Shown here: in pieces, positions 18,401 through 27,701 of the stretch | Layout: each line of letters begins with the position of its first letter | Position numbering within the stretch: the stretch's first letter is position 1 | Assembly (NCBI RefSeq): GCF_000827885.1 | Contig: NZ_JTKH01000003.1 | Span: 1 to 64,000, forward strand | Length of the DNA stretch: 64,000 nt | From: Vibrio renipiscarius | GTDB lineage: Bacteria; Pseudomonadota; Gammaproteobacteria; Enterobacterales; Vibrionaceae | Direction: 5' to 3' | Translations under genes and position numbers: made by a program | Notes under the pieces: generated by a model | Told to the model about the DNA's origin: nothing | Database searches by the model: none | The model's input: the letters and a program-made list of their open reading frames with translations, nothing else

Positions 18401-20272
18401 GTCAACGATCTTTTCGCTCTTATGAAGCATCGAGAAATCTAAGATCCAATAGATCTGCCCATTGGCTTTTCTCACTTCATAAGGTGATTCACCGATCACG
18501 CGTAACCCTAAATTTTCGAGCATTGGCATGACATCCGACAAATGAATCGGTTCATCACGATGATAGAGCTTTAAACGCACCGCTTTCGATTGCTTACCGA
18601 GCTCTTGAGGCCGATAAAACAACATACCTAATTTATGATCATCGCTGAGTGATTCTAAACGTTCAATATCCGCAACGGACGAACCAGGCATCACGTCTTC
18701 TTTATAAGAGCGAGGGAATGCGCGCATGTATTCTTTGGCAACCGGCAATCCCTTACTCTCGCCAAAATTGGCAATAATCGCTTGAGATAAACGGTCATCC
18801 CACGTTGAAGAGGCTTCCATTAGGTTTTGCTCGATTGTTTTAACATCTATATCCATATTATTGTTCTCGACACGAACAATATAGTGCGTTCTGGCTAGCG
18901 GGCTTTCGGAGAAATACGTGGTGAACTCCACTTCTTGCTCACAGCCAAAATACTGTTTAAAGATCCGTTGGGTTTGACGACGTAATTCGGTGTTATAGCG
19001 CTCCTTGGTGATATACACCATACAGCTAAAGAAACGACCAAAAGGATCGCGGCGCACAAACAAGCGCAACATATCTCTATCTTGCATTTGTACAACCCCC
19101 ATCCCAACCTCCAGTAATTCCTCTTCTCGAGCTTGAAGCAATTCGTCGCGTGGGTAGTTCTCTAAAATGTTATGTAGGGCTTTGTAGGAGTATGATCCAT
19201 GACGATAGCGACTGGCGGTTAGAATACGTTCCACTTTTTCACGTATAAGAGGAATGCCCCCGACGCTTTGGTTATATACCGCTGAGGTATACAGACCGGT
19301 AAAGCGATGCTCCCCAATCACCTTGCCATCTTTATCAAATTTCTTAATCCCAATGTAATCGGTATACGCTGGACGATGAATCCGTGATGGCGTGTTGCCC
19401 TTAGTGATAATCAGCAAAAAGGGCTTTTGTGCTTCTAAGCGAGCTGAATCCGGGAAATCGGACAGTTTAACGCTTCTTACTCTGCGCTGATCCGAAAATA
19501 GACCTAAACCTTTCTCTTTGGTTGGACACAATTCAAGTTCGCCATCACTCCGAATAAGGTCATATTCTTTATATCCCATAAAGGTAAAGTTATGATCCCC
19601 GAGCCAGCGGAGAAACTTAATGGTCTCATCATAATGATCGCGCTCGATCGCTATCGATCCTTGCTGCTGTTCCACTTGATCGGTGACGAGCTTGAGCTGA
19701 TCGACCATCAACTTCCAGTCGGCCACAACCATTTGCGTATCCGTCAGTATCTTGACTAATTCTCGCTTCAGATTCCCCATTGCGTCTTTATCGCTAAGGC
19801 GGTCGACCTCTATATGAAATAAAGAAAACAATTCCCCTTCACCACTGTTAATCCCCGCGATCTCGCCTGACGTTGAATGATGAATTTGAGTAGGACCGTG
19901 GAGCATGAGATGGGAAGTTAAATCGAGACGATTTAGTGCCATTTTGACTGAATCAACTAAAAACGGACTATCGATAACCACGATCTCTACAATCGTATGG
20001 GTCGATTTCCATCCCTGTCGGCTGACCGTTGGGTTGAATACGCGCACGGAAAATTCATGAGGGGGTTTGTCATTGATATGGTGCCAAAGGCTGACGACGG
20101 CTCCATAAAGATCGGATTCGTTGCGTTCAATTAAATCGTCATGGGCAATATTACTAAAGAGATGTTGAGCAAGCTGGTTGACTAAAGGTTGTTGAGCGAG
20201 TTCCAGTTTATCCTGGATCAGCTGATACACTTTTTCGAGCAGAACCGGTATCAAAGTATCGCGCACAGTCAT
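15431..20272 (-). CDS. gdhB: NAD-specific glutamate dehydrogenase, giant (L-GDH) type
   Basis: About 1613 residues, the size of the 180-kDa NAD-dependent glutamate dehydrogenases found in Vibrio, Pseudomonas and Streptomyces. They convert glutamate to 2-oxoglutarate and ammonium, mainly in catabolism. The central dehydrogenase is seen in GGLRWSDRQEDFRTEILGL, VPVGAKGGFVCK and GIGDMAGDVFGNGM; the long flanking regions contain ACT-like and helical regulatory domains known from this family. ATG 20272 is preferred to the upstream GTG at 20278 because GGAG is 7 nt before it. This gene is inserted between pyrD and pepN relative to E. coli. Confidence 0.95.
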   Translation of the reverse strand: MTVRDTLIPVLLEKVYQLIQDKLELAQQPLVNQLAQHLFSNIAHDDLIERNESDLYGAVVSLWHHINDKPPHEFSVRVFNPTVSRQGWKSTHTIVEIVVIDSPFLVDSVKMALNRLDLTSHLMLHGPTQIHHSTSGEIAGINSGEGELFSLFHIEVDRLSDKDAMGNLKRELVKILTDTQMVVADWKLMVDQLKLVTDQVEQQQGSIAIERDHYDETIKFLRWLGDHNFTFMGYKEYDLIRSDGELELCPTKEKGLGLFSDQRRVRSVKLSDFPDSARLEAQKPFLLIITKGNTPSRIHRPAYTDYIGIKKFDKDGKVIGEHRFTGLYTSAVYNQSVGGIPLIREKVERILTASRYRHGSYSYKALHNILENYPRDELLQAREEELLEVGMGVVQMQDRDMLRLFVRRDPFGRFFSCMVYITKERYNTELRRQTQRIFKQYFGCEQEVEFTTYFSESPLARTHYIVRVENNNMDIDVKTIEQNLMEASSTWDDRLSQAIIANFGESKGLPVAKEYMRAFPRSYKEDVMPGSSVADIERLESLSDDHKLGMLFYRPQELGKQSKAVRLKLYHRDEPIHLSDVMPMLENLGLRVIGESPYEVRKANGQIYWILDFSMLHKSEKIVDLSEARDRFQQAFSAVWHGNLESDGFNHLVLGASLTGREISILRAYARYMRQVGFPFSQQYIEDTLTHHPDLASELVKLFVKRFDPKAKNREKGQADIRDKIMKKLDAVESLDDDRIIRRYMEMISATLRTNYYQLDENKQPKPWLALKLKPREIPEIPQPVPVYEIFVYAPDIEGVHLRGGKVARGGLRWSDRQEDFRTEILGLVKAQQVKNTVIVPVGAKGGFVCKRQPSLTSRDEIFAEGQRCYKRFIRALLDVSDNIIEGEVIPPPHVVRHDEDDPYLVVAADKGTATFSDLANSVSEEYNFWLGDAFASGGSNGYDHKAMGITAKGGWESVKRHFREMGIDCQSTDFTAIGIGDMAGDVFGNGMLLSKHTQMVAAFNHMHIFIDPTPDAATSWQERERLFNLPRSSWEDYNSALISKGGGIFLRRAKSISLTPEIQKLLGTKKASLPPNDLIKMILTMKVDLLWNGGIGTYVKANSETHTDVGDRANDMLRVNGRDLQAKIIGEGGNLGMTQLGRIEFALAGGRVNTDFVDNVGGVDCSDNEVNIKIFLNSLVASGDMTIKQRNTILESMEDEVGEIVLDDAYCQAETISVTEYQGVSLVKEQIRFIHTLEKAGHLDRALEYIPDDETLLEREKQGFALTRPELSVLIAYGKMVLKEELVHEDIANDVYHAQQLVQYFPTKLRRHYQNAMNNHPLRREIIATCLANEMVNEMGCNFVTRLQEETGAHVVDIANAYAAAREIFGLGDVLKQLRELDNTASTSAQYEMMFTVRRTLRRLSRWLIRNRSAKQSVTALIELYQADVAKVKASLDTLLVEHEVKEHDDLANVWIKQGIDAALANYVARLTSLYSVLDISTVSREKGITVEQTAKLYFNLGDRLSLHWFLKQINGQAVDNHWQALARAAFREDLDWQQRQLTGQVLGCACHPQGLDEIQALNDWIASNEISLHRWENILNEFKVGAVHEFAKFSVALRELMLLNLNCSSNE
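16334..16346. promoter_or_regulatory. matS-like sequence inside gdhB (one mismatch)
   Basis: GTGACGTCGTAAC differs from the matS consensus at one position in the second arm. Binding is uncertain. Confidence 0.25.
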
Positions 20273-20498
20273 AATCACACTCCACTATTAGAATTTTATT
20301 TTGTAGGGATGTCGAAGAGCACCATTGTTCTAATGTCTTATGAGGCTATATTTGTCTTAAGCATAGCGTGTAAGCCAAATATAGCTGTCTTATTGTATCG
20401 GGATTGTTGATGGGCGGTTAATGCTTTGGCGGTATTGTTTGTTAAAATGTCTAATAATGTGATTACAAACCTGTTTAAATTTCTACTAAATCAGCCTC

Positions 20499-20717
20499 TC
20501 ACAGAACTTCTAACTTAACAAATTTGTTATTTTGGTCAGTTGTTAATCTAAATCGTCCCTTTAGCCCAAGCTGTGTAAGGAAAGGTCGAAAACGTGCAGC
20601 AGGCAGCTGTAACCGCAAACCGGTTTCAGTGACAACCAATATGGTTGTTGCCACGCCACTGTAGTGTGCGAGATACGCTTGATAGGAAATATTGAGTCTG
20701 AAGTGATAATAATTCAT
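20499..20717 (-). CDS. DUF2835 family protein
   Basis: A 72-residue protein with the family pattern: YYHFRLNISYQAYLAHYSG, then a beta-rich VVTETGLRLQLPAARFRPFL and LGLKGRFRL. DUF2835 proteins are small, single-domain and of unknown function in marine gammaproteobacteria. It lies between gdhB and pepN on the same strand, with more than 100 bp on each side. Confidence 0.85.
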   Translation of the reverse strand: MNYYHFRLNISYQAYLAHYSGVATTILVVTETGLRLQLPAARFRPFLTQLGLKGRFRLTTDQNNKFVKLEVL

Positions 20718-20830
20718 ATACTGTATAAATAAACAGTACCACGTAAAAGTGGCACTGTTTGGTTATGGGCTGTTCTATTAATGCGCAAATCCGCGATTTT
20801 TTATTCAATATCCAGCCTATTGAACAACGT

Positions 20831-23437
20831 TTAAGCGTCGAGTGCTTTACTCACCTTCTCAAACAAATCTTTCGCAAGGTTATCCATCGCTTTTAGCTGC
20901 TCTAACTCGGCACGAATTAGGCTCTGTCTTTGCTCATCGTACTTACCCAATTTTAATAATGGGTCAATGAGACGAGAAGCCACTTGTGGATTGCTGCTGT
21001 TCAACTCACGTAGGATTTCACCCGCAAATTGATAGCCTGAACCATCTTTAGCGTGGAAATGAACCGGGTTCATATTCAAAAATGATCCGATTAAGCTACG
21101 GGTGCGATTCGGGTTTTTCAAACTAAACGCTTCATGTTCCATCGTCTGCTTGATCACCGTCAGCACATTGTCAGCAGGATTGGTGCCTTGTAAAGCAAAC
21201 CATTTATCCATCACTAAACCATCATGCTTCCATTTAGCACTGTAATCAGCCATTAACGTTTCACGACAGGCAAGTTGTGCAGAGTTCGCTGCACTCATCG
21301 CCGCCATTGTATCGGTCATATTGTTCGCGTTGGCATATTGCTGCTCGACTAAGGAGTTACCTTGGTCAGTCATCGCCAAGTAAGACAATGCCGTATTGCG
21401 TAATGAACGTTTACCAATTGCGTCATGATCGATGGTGTATTGATCTTGAGCCAAGCTAAAGTAAATCGCACTAAACTCATCTTGAAGCGCAAACGCCAAT
21501 TGCTGCTTAATCGCTTTAAGCACTTGAGCAATCGCATCAACATCGACAACTTTATACCAACCCGAGACTTCATTGTGACTTGGTAATAGCAACACTTCAG
21601 CAATGAATGCGGGCTCGAGTTCTTGACTCAGCAACACGCCGCGGAAAGCATCAACCACCGCATCCGGAAGTTCCACACTGCCGCCTTGCTGCATCACTTG
21701 TACGTTATGACGAATGTATTTCGCCAACAACATTTGACCGGCATCCCAACGAGCAAATTCATTACGCGCATGAACCATAAGGAAAGTTAGCTCTTCATCA
21801 GTGTAGTCATACTCTAACTTCACTGGCGCAGAGAACTCACGCAGTAATGATGGGATTGGTTGTTCCTGAACATTTTCAAAGACAAAGGTTTGCTTGTCTT
21901 GAGTCACGTTCAAAACATGATGTACTTTTCCTCCGTTACAGCGTAACTCAACAACCTCACCTTGTGGCGTATAGAGCTCAATATCAAAAGGAATGTGCAA
22001 TGCTTGCTTCTCTTTTTGATCTTGCGTTGGTTCTGTTGATTGCTCTATCGTTAAAGCATAAGTGTTTTGCGCTGAATCAAATGCACTTGAAACGCGAACG
22101 GTTGGTGTGCCTGATTGGCTGTACCATAAACGGAATTGAGTTAGGTCAACGCCTGTCGCATCTTCCATTGCCGAAACGAAATCTTCACAGGTTGCCGCGG
22201 TACCATCATGGCGCTCAAAGTACAGTTTCATGCCTTTCTGGAAACCGTCTTCACCCAATAGCGTGTGGTACATGCGGATAACTTCACTGCCCTTTTCGTA
22301 TACGGTCAAGGTATAGAAATTATTCATTTCTATTACTTTGTCAGGACGAATAGGATGCGACATTGGGCTCGCATCTTCCGCAAATTGTGGACCACGAATA
22401 ATACGAACGTTACCAATACGATTCACCGCACGTGAACCCAGATCGGATGAGAATTCTTGATCACGGAAAACCGTCAATCCTTCTTTTAAACTCAACTGGA
22501 ACCAATCACGGCAAGTGACTCGGTTACCGGTCCAGTTATGAAAATATTCATGCCCAATGACTGCTTCAATACCTAAGTAATCGATATCGGTTGCCGTTTG
22601 GTCGTTTGCCAAAACGAATTTAGAGTTAAAGACGTTAAGACCTTTGTTCTCCATGGCGCCCATATTGAAAAAATCAACGGCAACAATCATGTAGATATCA
22701 AGATCGTATTCAAGGTTAAATCGGTCTTCATCCCACTTCATTGAATTGATCAGTGACACCATCGCATGATTCGCGCGATCTAAATTGCCTTTATCGACAA
22801 AAATTTCAAGGTCGACCAAACGGCCAGAGGTGGTGGTGTATTGATCACGCAGTACATCAAAATCGCCTGCGACTAAGGCAAACAAGTAAGAAGGTTTTGG
22901 ATGAGGATCTTGCCACTGCACCCAGTGACGACCATTGTCTAACTCACCTTGGTCAACGCGGTTACCGTTGCTAAGCAAAAATGGGTAATGGCTTTTATCG
23001 GCAATTACTTTGGTGGTGTATTTCGCCAGAACGTCTGGACGATCAAGTGAATAGGTAATGCGGCGGAAACCTTCGGCTTCACATTGAGTGCAATAAGCAC
23101 CCCCTGATTTGTAGAGACCTTCTAATGAAGTATTTCCTTCAGGATTCACTTCCGTCACGATTGCTAAAGAAAAAGAATCTGGCAGCTGGTGGATGTGTAG
23201 CCCATCTTCAGCTTGTTCATAATGTTCCCAAACTTGGCCATTAATTTGAACGCTCTTTAAAACAAAGCCCTCACCATCTAATACTAATGTCGTGCTCTCT
23301 TTTAATTGTTTTACTTGCGATATTGCCGTCACAATCGTTGCGGTATCGTGCAAATCAAACGTTAAATCAATATCGGTGATGGTATGAGATGGTGACTGAT
23401 AGTCTTTACGGTATTTGGCTTGAGGTGTATGAGCCAT
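20831..23437 (-). CDS. pepN: Aminopeptidase N
   Basis: An 868-residue zinc metallopeptidase of family M1 (E. coli PepN 870) that removes N-terminal residues from peptides in the cytoplasm. The exopeptidase signature MGAMENKGLNVF and the zinc motif HEYFHNWTGNRVT with the downstream Glu in LKEGLTVF are intact. The N-terminal beta domain and the C-terminal helical bowl account for the rest. It stands near pyrD, as in E. coli. Confidence 0.98.
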   Translation of the reverse strand: MAHTPQAKYRKDYQSPSHTITDIDLTFDLHDTATIVTAISQVKQLKESTTLVLDGEGFVLKSVQINGQVWEHYEQAEDGLHIHQLPDSFSLAIVTEVNPEGNTSLEGLYKSGGAYCTQCEAEGFRRITYSLDRPDVLAKYTTKVIADKSHYPFLLSNGNRVDQGELDNGRHWVQWQDPHPKPSYLFALVAGDFDVLRDQYTTTSGRLVDLEIFVDKGNLDRANHAMVSLINSMKWDEDRFNLEYDLDIYMIVAVDFFNMGAMENKGLNVFNSKFVLANDQTATDIDYLGIEAVIGHEYFHNWTGNRVTCRDWFQLSLKEGLTVFRDQEFSSDLGSRAVNRIGNVRIIRGPQFAEDASPMSHPIRPDKVIEMNNFYTLTVYEKGSEVIRMYHTLLGEDGFQKGMKLYFERHDGTAATCEDFVSAMEDATGVDLTQFRLWYSQSGTPTVRVSSAFDSAQNTYALTIEQSTEPTQDQKEKQALHIPFDIELYTPQGEVVELRCNGGKVHHVLNVTQDKQTFVFENVQEQPIPSLLREFSAPVKLEYDYTDEELTFLMVHARNEFARWDAGQMLLAKYIRHNVQVMQQGGSVELPDAVVDAFRGVLLSQELEPAFIAEVLLLPSHNEVSGWYKVVDVDAIAQVLKAIKQQLAFALQDEFSAIYFSLAQDQYTIDHDAIGKRSLRNTALSYLAMTDQGNSLVEQQYANANNMTDTMAAMSAANSAQLACRETLMADYSAKWKHDGLVMDKWFALQGTNPADNVLTVIKQTMEHEAFSLKNPNRTRSLIGSFLNMNPVHFHAKDGSGYQFAGEILRELNSSNPQVASRLIDPLLKLGKYDEQRQSLIRAELEQLKAMDNLAKDLFEKVSKALDA

Positions 23438-23491
23438 GACTAAATCCTTCTAATAGATATTTTTGTTCAGTTAGCTTACAACTCTGAAAAC

Positions 23492-23530
23492 AAAAAAACG
23501 AGGCATTCTCTATGTTTGCCTCGTTTTTTT
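23492..23530 (-). terminator. Terminator between unknown secreted gene and pepN
   Basis: AAAAAAACGAGGCA (23492-23505) and TGCCTCGTTTTTTT (23517-23530) make a 14-bp perfect stem with T runs on both strands. It ends the transcript of the gene at 23587. Confidence 0.9.
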
Positions 23531-23586
23531 ACTAGTATTTGATTGTCATGCCAGCAGAATGTCTATTCGTTAGCCGTTCTCTAGTG

Positions 23587-24249
23587 TTATCGGATGCGGT
23601 TGAGTACGGCAAACATTTCGCCTTCTTCCGTTTCAATCGTCAACGTATCTTGGTTCAATTTATAACGAGTGTTGTGCTCGCCGTTTTCATATAGCAAGAC
23701 CAAATGATCGCCTTCCGTATAGTAAACCCCTTGGTGAATGGCCTCATCACCTTCTTTATTACTCACTTTAAACTGGAATATAAAATCAGGTTGTAGAACG
23801 AGATCCATTCGGTTTACATCACTTTCATCGATATCGTGACCAGACAAGTGCGCACTTGACCACATGCCCGCTAAAGAATTCGAGAGTGCTTTCGTAAACA
23901 TCACGCCATTCAAATTCAATAAATTGTGATTACCCGAGTATTCATAGACTTGAGGTTGATCGGTCTGAAGTCCCAAAATAATGGTTTCTTCATTCGCCGT
24001 ATAAAGACCTTCCCAATGATCAACGGTGTAATCTCGTTTTTGAATATCGATGGTGAAATTATAATTTGAGTCCAACGTCAATTTAATTGCGAGGAAGTTT
24101 TCTGGTGACTCTTCTGGGTTAGGGTTAACCAAGTACCAGTCCCCGAGTAAGAAAGGATGATCGAAATAGCTTAACGCATCCGATTCTTTTGTCGTTGAAC
24201 TCCATGCCGCCAAACTAAAACACGCCAGTAATATCCCTAATATCTTCAT
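23587..24249 (-). CDS. Secreted protein of unknown function
   Basis: A 220-residue product with a signal peptide (MKILGILLACFSLAAWSS) and no further membrane segment. There is no lipobox-type Cys at the cleavage site. The body seems to hold two similar beta-rich units: each has a DWY or GMWSS strand, then KLTLDSNYNFTIDIQ or DLVLQPDFIFQFKVS, then GLYTANEETIILGL or GVYYTEGDHLVLLY. This suggests two lipocalin-like or small beta-barrel repeats. It lies downstream of prc but has its own terminators. I do not recognise the family. Confidence 0.7.
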   Translation of the reverse strand: MKILGILLACFSLAAWSSTTKESDALSYFDHPFLLGDWYLVNPNPEESPENFLAIKLTLDSNYNFTIDIQKRDYTVDHWEGLYTANEETIILGLQTDQPQVYEYSGNHNLLNLNGVMFTKALSNSLAGMWSSAHLSGHDIDESDVNRMDLVLQPDFIFQFKVSNKEGDEAIHQGVYYTEGDHLVLLYENGEHNTRYKLNQDTLTIETEEGEMFAVLNRIR

Positions 24250-24335
24250 ATCGCTTCCCCTTGCTTTTCAATTAAGCTTAGGTGCAACTCTCAGAGAAAG
24301 CTAAATATATTGATCTAGATCACGTTATTTATTGG

Positions 24336-24364
24336 CAAAAAAAAAGCGAGCTATAAAGCTCGCC
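24336..24364 (-). terminator. prc terminator
   Basis: GCGAGCT (24346-24352), loop ATAA, AGCTCGC (24357-24363); the reverse strand continues with nine T residues. Confidence 0.9.
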
Positions 24365-24382
24365 TTAAATATTATGTGCTGA

Positions 24383-26377
24383 TTAATTGATCATCTTAAC
24401 CATAATGGCAACAGATTCGTCTAAATAGGCGTCTGGTGCTTCATAGTCTTTAGGAATATCATCCAACGTTTTATAAGGTTTTAACCCTGCCGCGGCTTGA
24501 CGTTCATTCACACGAGTTAATCGCAATTCGTCGGCTTCATCACTGATACGTTGACGTTCTTTCTTGTTTAGTGAAATCGCGTTATCTTCTTTTTCCGCTT
24601 TATAGCGTTCAATATCTTCAGCGATGAAACTGAATTCCAAATCATTGGCAATTCGCGCTTTATGATCGGCATCTAACTTCGCAATCAATTTGTCGTTACG
24701 TTGTAACTCTTTATAATTAGCTCGGTCGATACTATCCCAAGGCAACGCATTATCTTCTACGCTCTCTCCTGTTTCAGCAGGATCAATCGGCGTTGGATAA
24801 GCAATGTCCGGCACGACGCCTCTGTTTTGTGTACTGCCACCATCAATTCGGTAAAATTTCTGAATGGTGTATTGTACATAACCCAGTTCTTTATCAAACA
24901 AATCGTAGATATGATTGAGTGAGCGGTGTTGTTGAACGGTCCCTTTACCAAAAGAGTTTTCACCCACAACAATACCACGACCATAATCTTGCATCGCTGC
25001 CGCGAAAATTTCTGACGCTGAAGCACTGTATCGGTTAACCAAAACCATTAATGGGCCTTGGTAACTGATCACGTCATCAGTATCAGAGTTCACACTGACT
25101 CGACCATAACTATCACGCACTTGAACCACGGGACCGCTGGTAATAAACAAACCCGACAATGCTGTCGCTTCTGTTAATGCGCCACCGCCGTTATTACGCA
25201 AATCCACAATAATGCCGTCAACATTTTGTGCTTTTAGATCCACAAGTAATTTGTCAGTATCTTTAGCAAGGCCAACATAAAAACTTGGGACTTCTAGTAC
25301 ACCAATTTTTTTGCCATCTTGTTCAATGATTTCTGATTTTACTGCTCGATCTTCTAAGCGAACTTTATCTCGGGTAATGGAAATGATTTCGCTCTTAGCA
25401 TCTTTACCTTCCGGTAAGATTTCTAATTTAACCGTTGTGCCTTTTGGCCCTTTGATTAGTTGAACGACGTCATCCAGTCTCCAGCCGATAACATCCACCA
25501 TATCTTCACCTTCTTGGCCAACGCTGACAATGCGATCGCCTTCGGTGATTTGCTTACTTTTCGCGGCAGGACCGCCCGCAACCAATGAACGAATAATCGT
25601 ATAGTCATCCGTCATTTGAAGAACCGCACCAATACCTTCAAGTGATAAATTCATCTCTTGTTGGAATTGATCCGCACTGCGTGGTGATAAGTAGCTGGTA
25701 TGAGGATCCACTTCACGAGCAAACGCATTCATGTATAGCTGGAATGCATCTTCATTGTGAGTTTGAGTGAGACGTTTCAACGCATTGTTGTAACGCTTAC
25801 CAAGCACCTCTTTGATTTCATCCCAATCTTTACCCGTGAGCTTAAGATTTAACGCATCGTATTTAACGCGCTTACGCCAAAGCTCATCTAGTTCTGCTTT
25901 ATCTTTCGGCCAAGACGCTTCACTACGATCAAGTTCAATCGATTCTTCCAAATCGAAATTCATTTCTTTGTCTAATAAAGACAATGCGTATTCAAAACGC
26001 TCATAGCGACGCTTGATTGACTGATTATAAATATCAAAAGCGACTTGGTTGTCACCTGACTTTAATTGATCATCAAGAGATTCTCCCCAGGTGTCGAATG
26101 TGTTGATATCCGCCTGAGTGAAGATGTTCTTGTTGTAATCGAGCAGTTCAAGATAACGATCAAAAATTGCTTGAGACAATTCATCGTTAAGAGTGAAGTG
26201 TTTGTAATGAGATCGAGTAAATCGAGAGGCAACGCGTTTACTTGCGGTCTTGTGCTGTGCTTCTGGCGCAAGAACGGGTAAATCGGTTAACTCGACGTTT
26301 GCTTCGAGAGCTTGAGCTGGATTTGCTGCTAGCAATAAGCTAGCAGCAATCAGAGAAAAGTTTAAACGGCATTTCAT
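24383..26377 (-). CDS. prc: Tail-specific (C-terminal processing) protease Prc
   Basis: A 664-residue periplasmic S41 protease with a signal peptide (LLLAANPAQA-LEAN). A PDZ domain (residues about 235-330, LEGIGAVLQM and GDRIVSVGQ) precedes the protease core, where the Ser in NRYSASASEIFAAA and the Lys in GENSFGKGTVQQH form the catalytic dyad. Prc degrades periplasmic proteins with nonpolar C-termini, processes FtsI and regulates murein endopeptidases. It is followed on its strand by a separate gene and preceded by proQ, the same pairing as in E. coli. Confidence 0.97.
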   Translation of the reverse strand: MKCRLNFSLIAASLLLAANPAQALEANVELTDLPVLAPEAQHKTASKRVASRFTRSHYKHFTLNDELSQAIFDRYLELLDYNKNIFTQADINTFDTWGESLDDQLKSGDNQVAFDIYNQSIKRRYERFEYALSLLDKEMNFDLEESIELDRSEASWPKDKAELDELWRKRVKYDALNLKLTGKDWDEIKEVLGKRYNNALKRLTQTHNEDAFQLYMNAFAREVDPHTSYLSPRSADQFQQEMNLSLEGIGAVLQMTDDYTIIRSLVAGGPAAKSKQITEGDRIVSVGQEGEDMVDVIGWRLDDVVQLIKGPKGTTVKLEILPEGKDAKSEIISITRDKVRLEDRAVKSEIIEQDGKKIGVLEVPSFYVGLAKDTDKLLVDLKAQNVDGIIVDLRNNGGGALTEATALSGLFITSGPVVQVRDSYGRVSVNSDTDDVISYQGPLMVLVNRYSASASEIFAAAMQDYGRGIVVGENSFGKGTVQQHRSLNHIYDLFDKELGYVQYTIQKFYRIDGGSTQNRGVVPDIAYPTPIDPAETGESVEDNALPWDSIDRANYKELQRNDKLIAKLDADHKARIANDLEFSFIAEDIERYKAEKEDNAISLNKKERQRISDEADELRLTRVNERQAAAGLKPYKTLDDIPKDYEAPDAYLDESVAIMVKMIN

Positions 26378-26394
26378 GCGTAGGAGGCTCTCCT

Positions 26395-27027
26395 TTATGC
26401 GCGAAGGTGCTCCGCTTTCACAACCATTTGTAGGCCGTTAGACAGTTGAACTCGCACATCTTCCTTATTGATTTCAACGATAGTCGCTGCCATGTTGCCT
26501 TTGCCCATGTTCACGTTTACATCGTTGCCAACACGTACTTCGTCAGCAGTCAATGCGCGTGTTTCTACTGGCGCTTGGGCTTTAGGTGCTTTATTCGCCT
26601 GTGGGCGACGAGCTTGCTGAGGCTTCTTGCCTGCAGGTTTCGCTTTTGCTTTACCTTCTTCACGAGCTTTTTGCGCTTGCTCTTTCTTACGAGCTTGCAC
26701 TTTTGCCTTGCTTTCAGCTAGTGCTGTTTTAGCGTGTTCAACGTGCTCTTCTTCTAGTTCGCCACATGGGTTACCGTCTAGATCGACACGTACTGCACCT
26801 GGTTTAACACCGTGTAGGTAGCGCCATGATGAAGTGTACTGTCTTAACGCTGCACGAAGCTGAGTCTTACTTACTTTCGGATCATCTGATAGACGATCCG
26901 CAAGATCTTGAAAAATACCAATTTTGAGTGGTTTGGCTTCACCTTCTAAAGTAAAGCACTTAGGGAAACATTCAGCAACGTATGCAATGATTTCTTTGCT
27001 GTTTTTTAACTTTTCAGTGTTTTCCAT
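26395..27027 (-). CDS. proQ: RNA chaperone ProQ
   Basis: The ATG at 27027 ([20 protein letters not shown]) gives 210 residues. Residues about 8-120 are the FinO/ProQ RNA-binding domain ([39 protein letters not shown]). A Lys/Ala-rich linker follows, and the end is the small Tudor-like domain ([15 protein letters not shown]). ProQ binds structured small RNAs and mRNA 3' ends globally. The longer frame to 27120 has no homology and is not used. The gene is 17 bp upstream of prc. Confidence 0.95.
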   Translation of the reverse strand: MENTEKLKNSKEIIAYVAECFPKCFTLEGEAKPLKIGIFQDLADRLSDDPKVSKTQLRAALRQYTSSWRYLHGVKPGAVRVDLDGNPCGELEEEHVEHAKTALAESKAKVQARKKEQAQKAREEGKAKAKPAGKKPQQARRPQANKAPKAQAPVETRALTADEVRVGNDVNVNMGKGNMAATIVEINKEDVRVQLSNGLQMVVKAEHLRA

Positions 27028-27128
27028 GTGGGTTCCTGGTTCGTGCGGACGTTCCGCGAGTATCATTAAGATAAATATTTCAGGTATTATAGTGACCTGA
27101 AAGCGAAAAACCACACTCAAACGCGAAT

Positions 27129-27602
27129 TTATGCCTTGATAGCGTGTGAATTGAGCAGGTTTTCTACTTCAGCCATCAAAAATGTCAAACCTTGCTCGTC
27201 TTCTTCGCTGAAACGACCAACATTTGGACTATCGATATCTAAAACTCCGGCTATTTTACCATTAATTGAGAATGGAATCACAATCTCTGAGTTACTTGCC
27301 GCATCACAAGCGATGTGTCCTTCAAACTGATGCACATCATAAACGCGCTGAACGGTGTTCGTCGCGGCAGCAGTGCCACATACACCTCGCCCTAAAGGAA
27401 TTCGCACGCAAGCAGGTTTTCCTTGAAATGGCCCCAAAACGAGTTCGTCGTTGTCCATCAGATAAAAGCCAACCCAGTTTAAGTGTTCTAATTCTAGGTT
27501 GAGTAACGCACTCAAGTTCGACAAATTAGCGATAAAATTGGTTTCCGCTTCTAATAATGACAACGCTTGCTTGGTGAGTCGCTGGTAATGTTCTATTTTC
27601 AT
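27129..27602 (-). CDS. msrC: Free methionine-(R)-sulfoxide reductase (GAF domain)
   Basis: A 157-residue single GAF domain. Cys65, Cys75 and Cys99 have the spacing (10 and 24) of the three catalytic cysteines of E. coli MsrC (YebR), which reduces free Met-R-sulfoxide. [19 protein letters not shown] and the closing VLDIDSP are typical of the family. ATG 27602 is used because GGAAG precedes it and the longer frame adds an unrelated N-terminus. The neighbours proQ and letA/letB match E. coli order. Confidence 0.94.
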   Translation of the reverse strand: MKIEHYQRLTKQALSLLEAETNFIANLSNLSALLNLELEHLNWVGFYLMDNDELVLGPFQGKPACVRIPLGRGVCGTAAATNTVQRVYDVHQFEGHIACDAASNSEIVIPFSINGKIAGVLDIDSPNVGRFSEEDEQGLTFLMAEVENLLNSHAIKA

Positions 27603-27677
27603 ATTATCTTCCGTGTGGATTTTTCTGCTTGAAAACATGAGACTTCTGCTGAGATTCTACGTACAATTATTCTAACT

Positions 27678-27696
27678 CTTAATAATAAGCATTATC
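27678..27696. promoter_or_regulatory. Candidate Fur box before ABC exporter
   Basis: CTTAATAATAAGCATTATC agrees with the Fur consensus GATAATGATAATCATTATC at 15 of 19 positions and ends 5 bp before the exporter start codon. Binding is predicted only. Confidence 0.45.
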
Positions 27697-27701
27697 ACTT
27701 A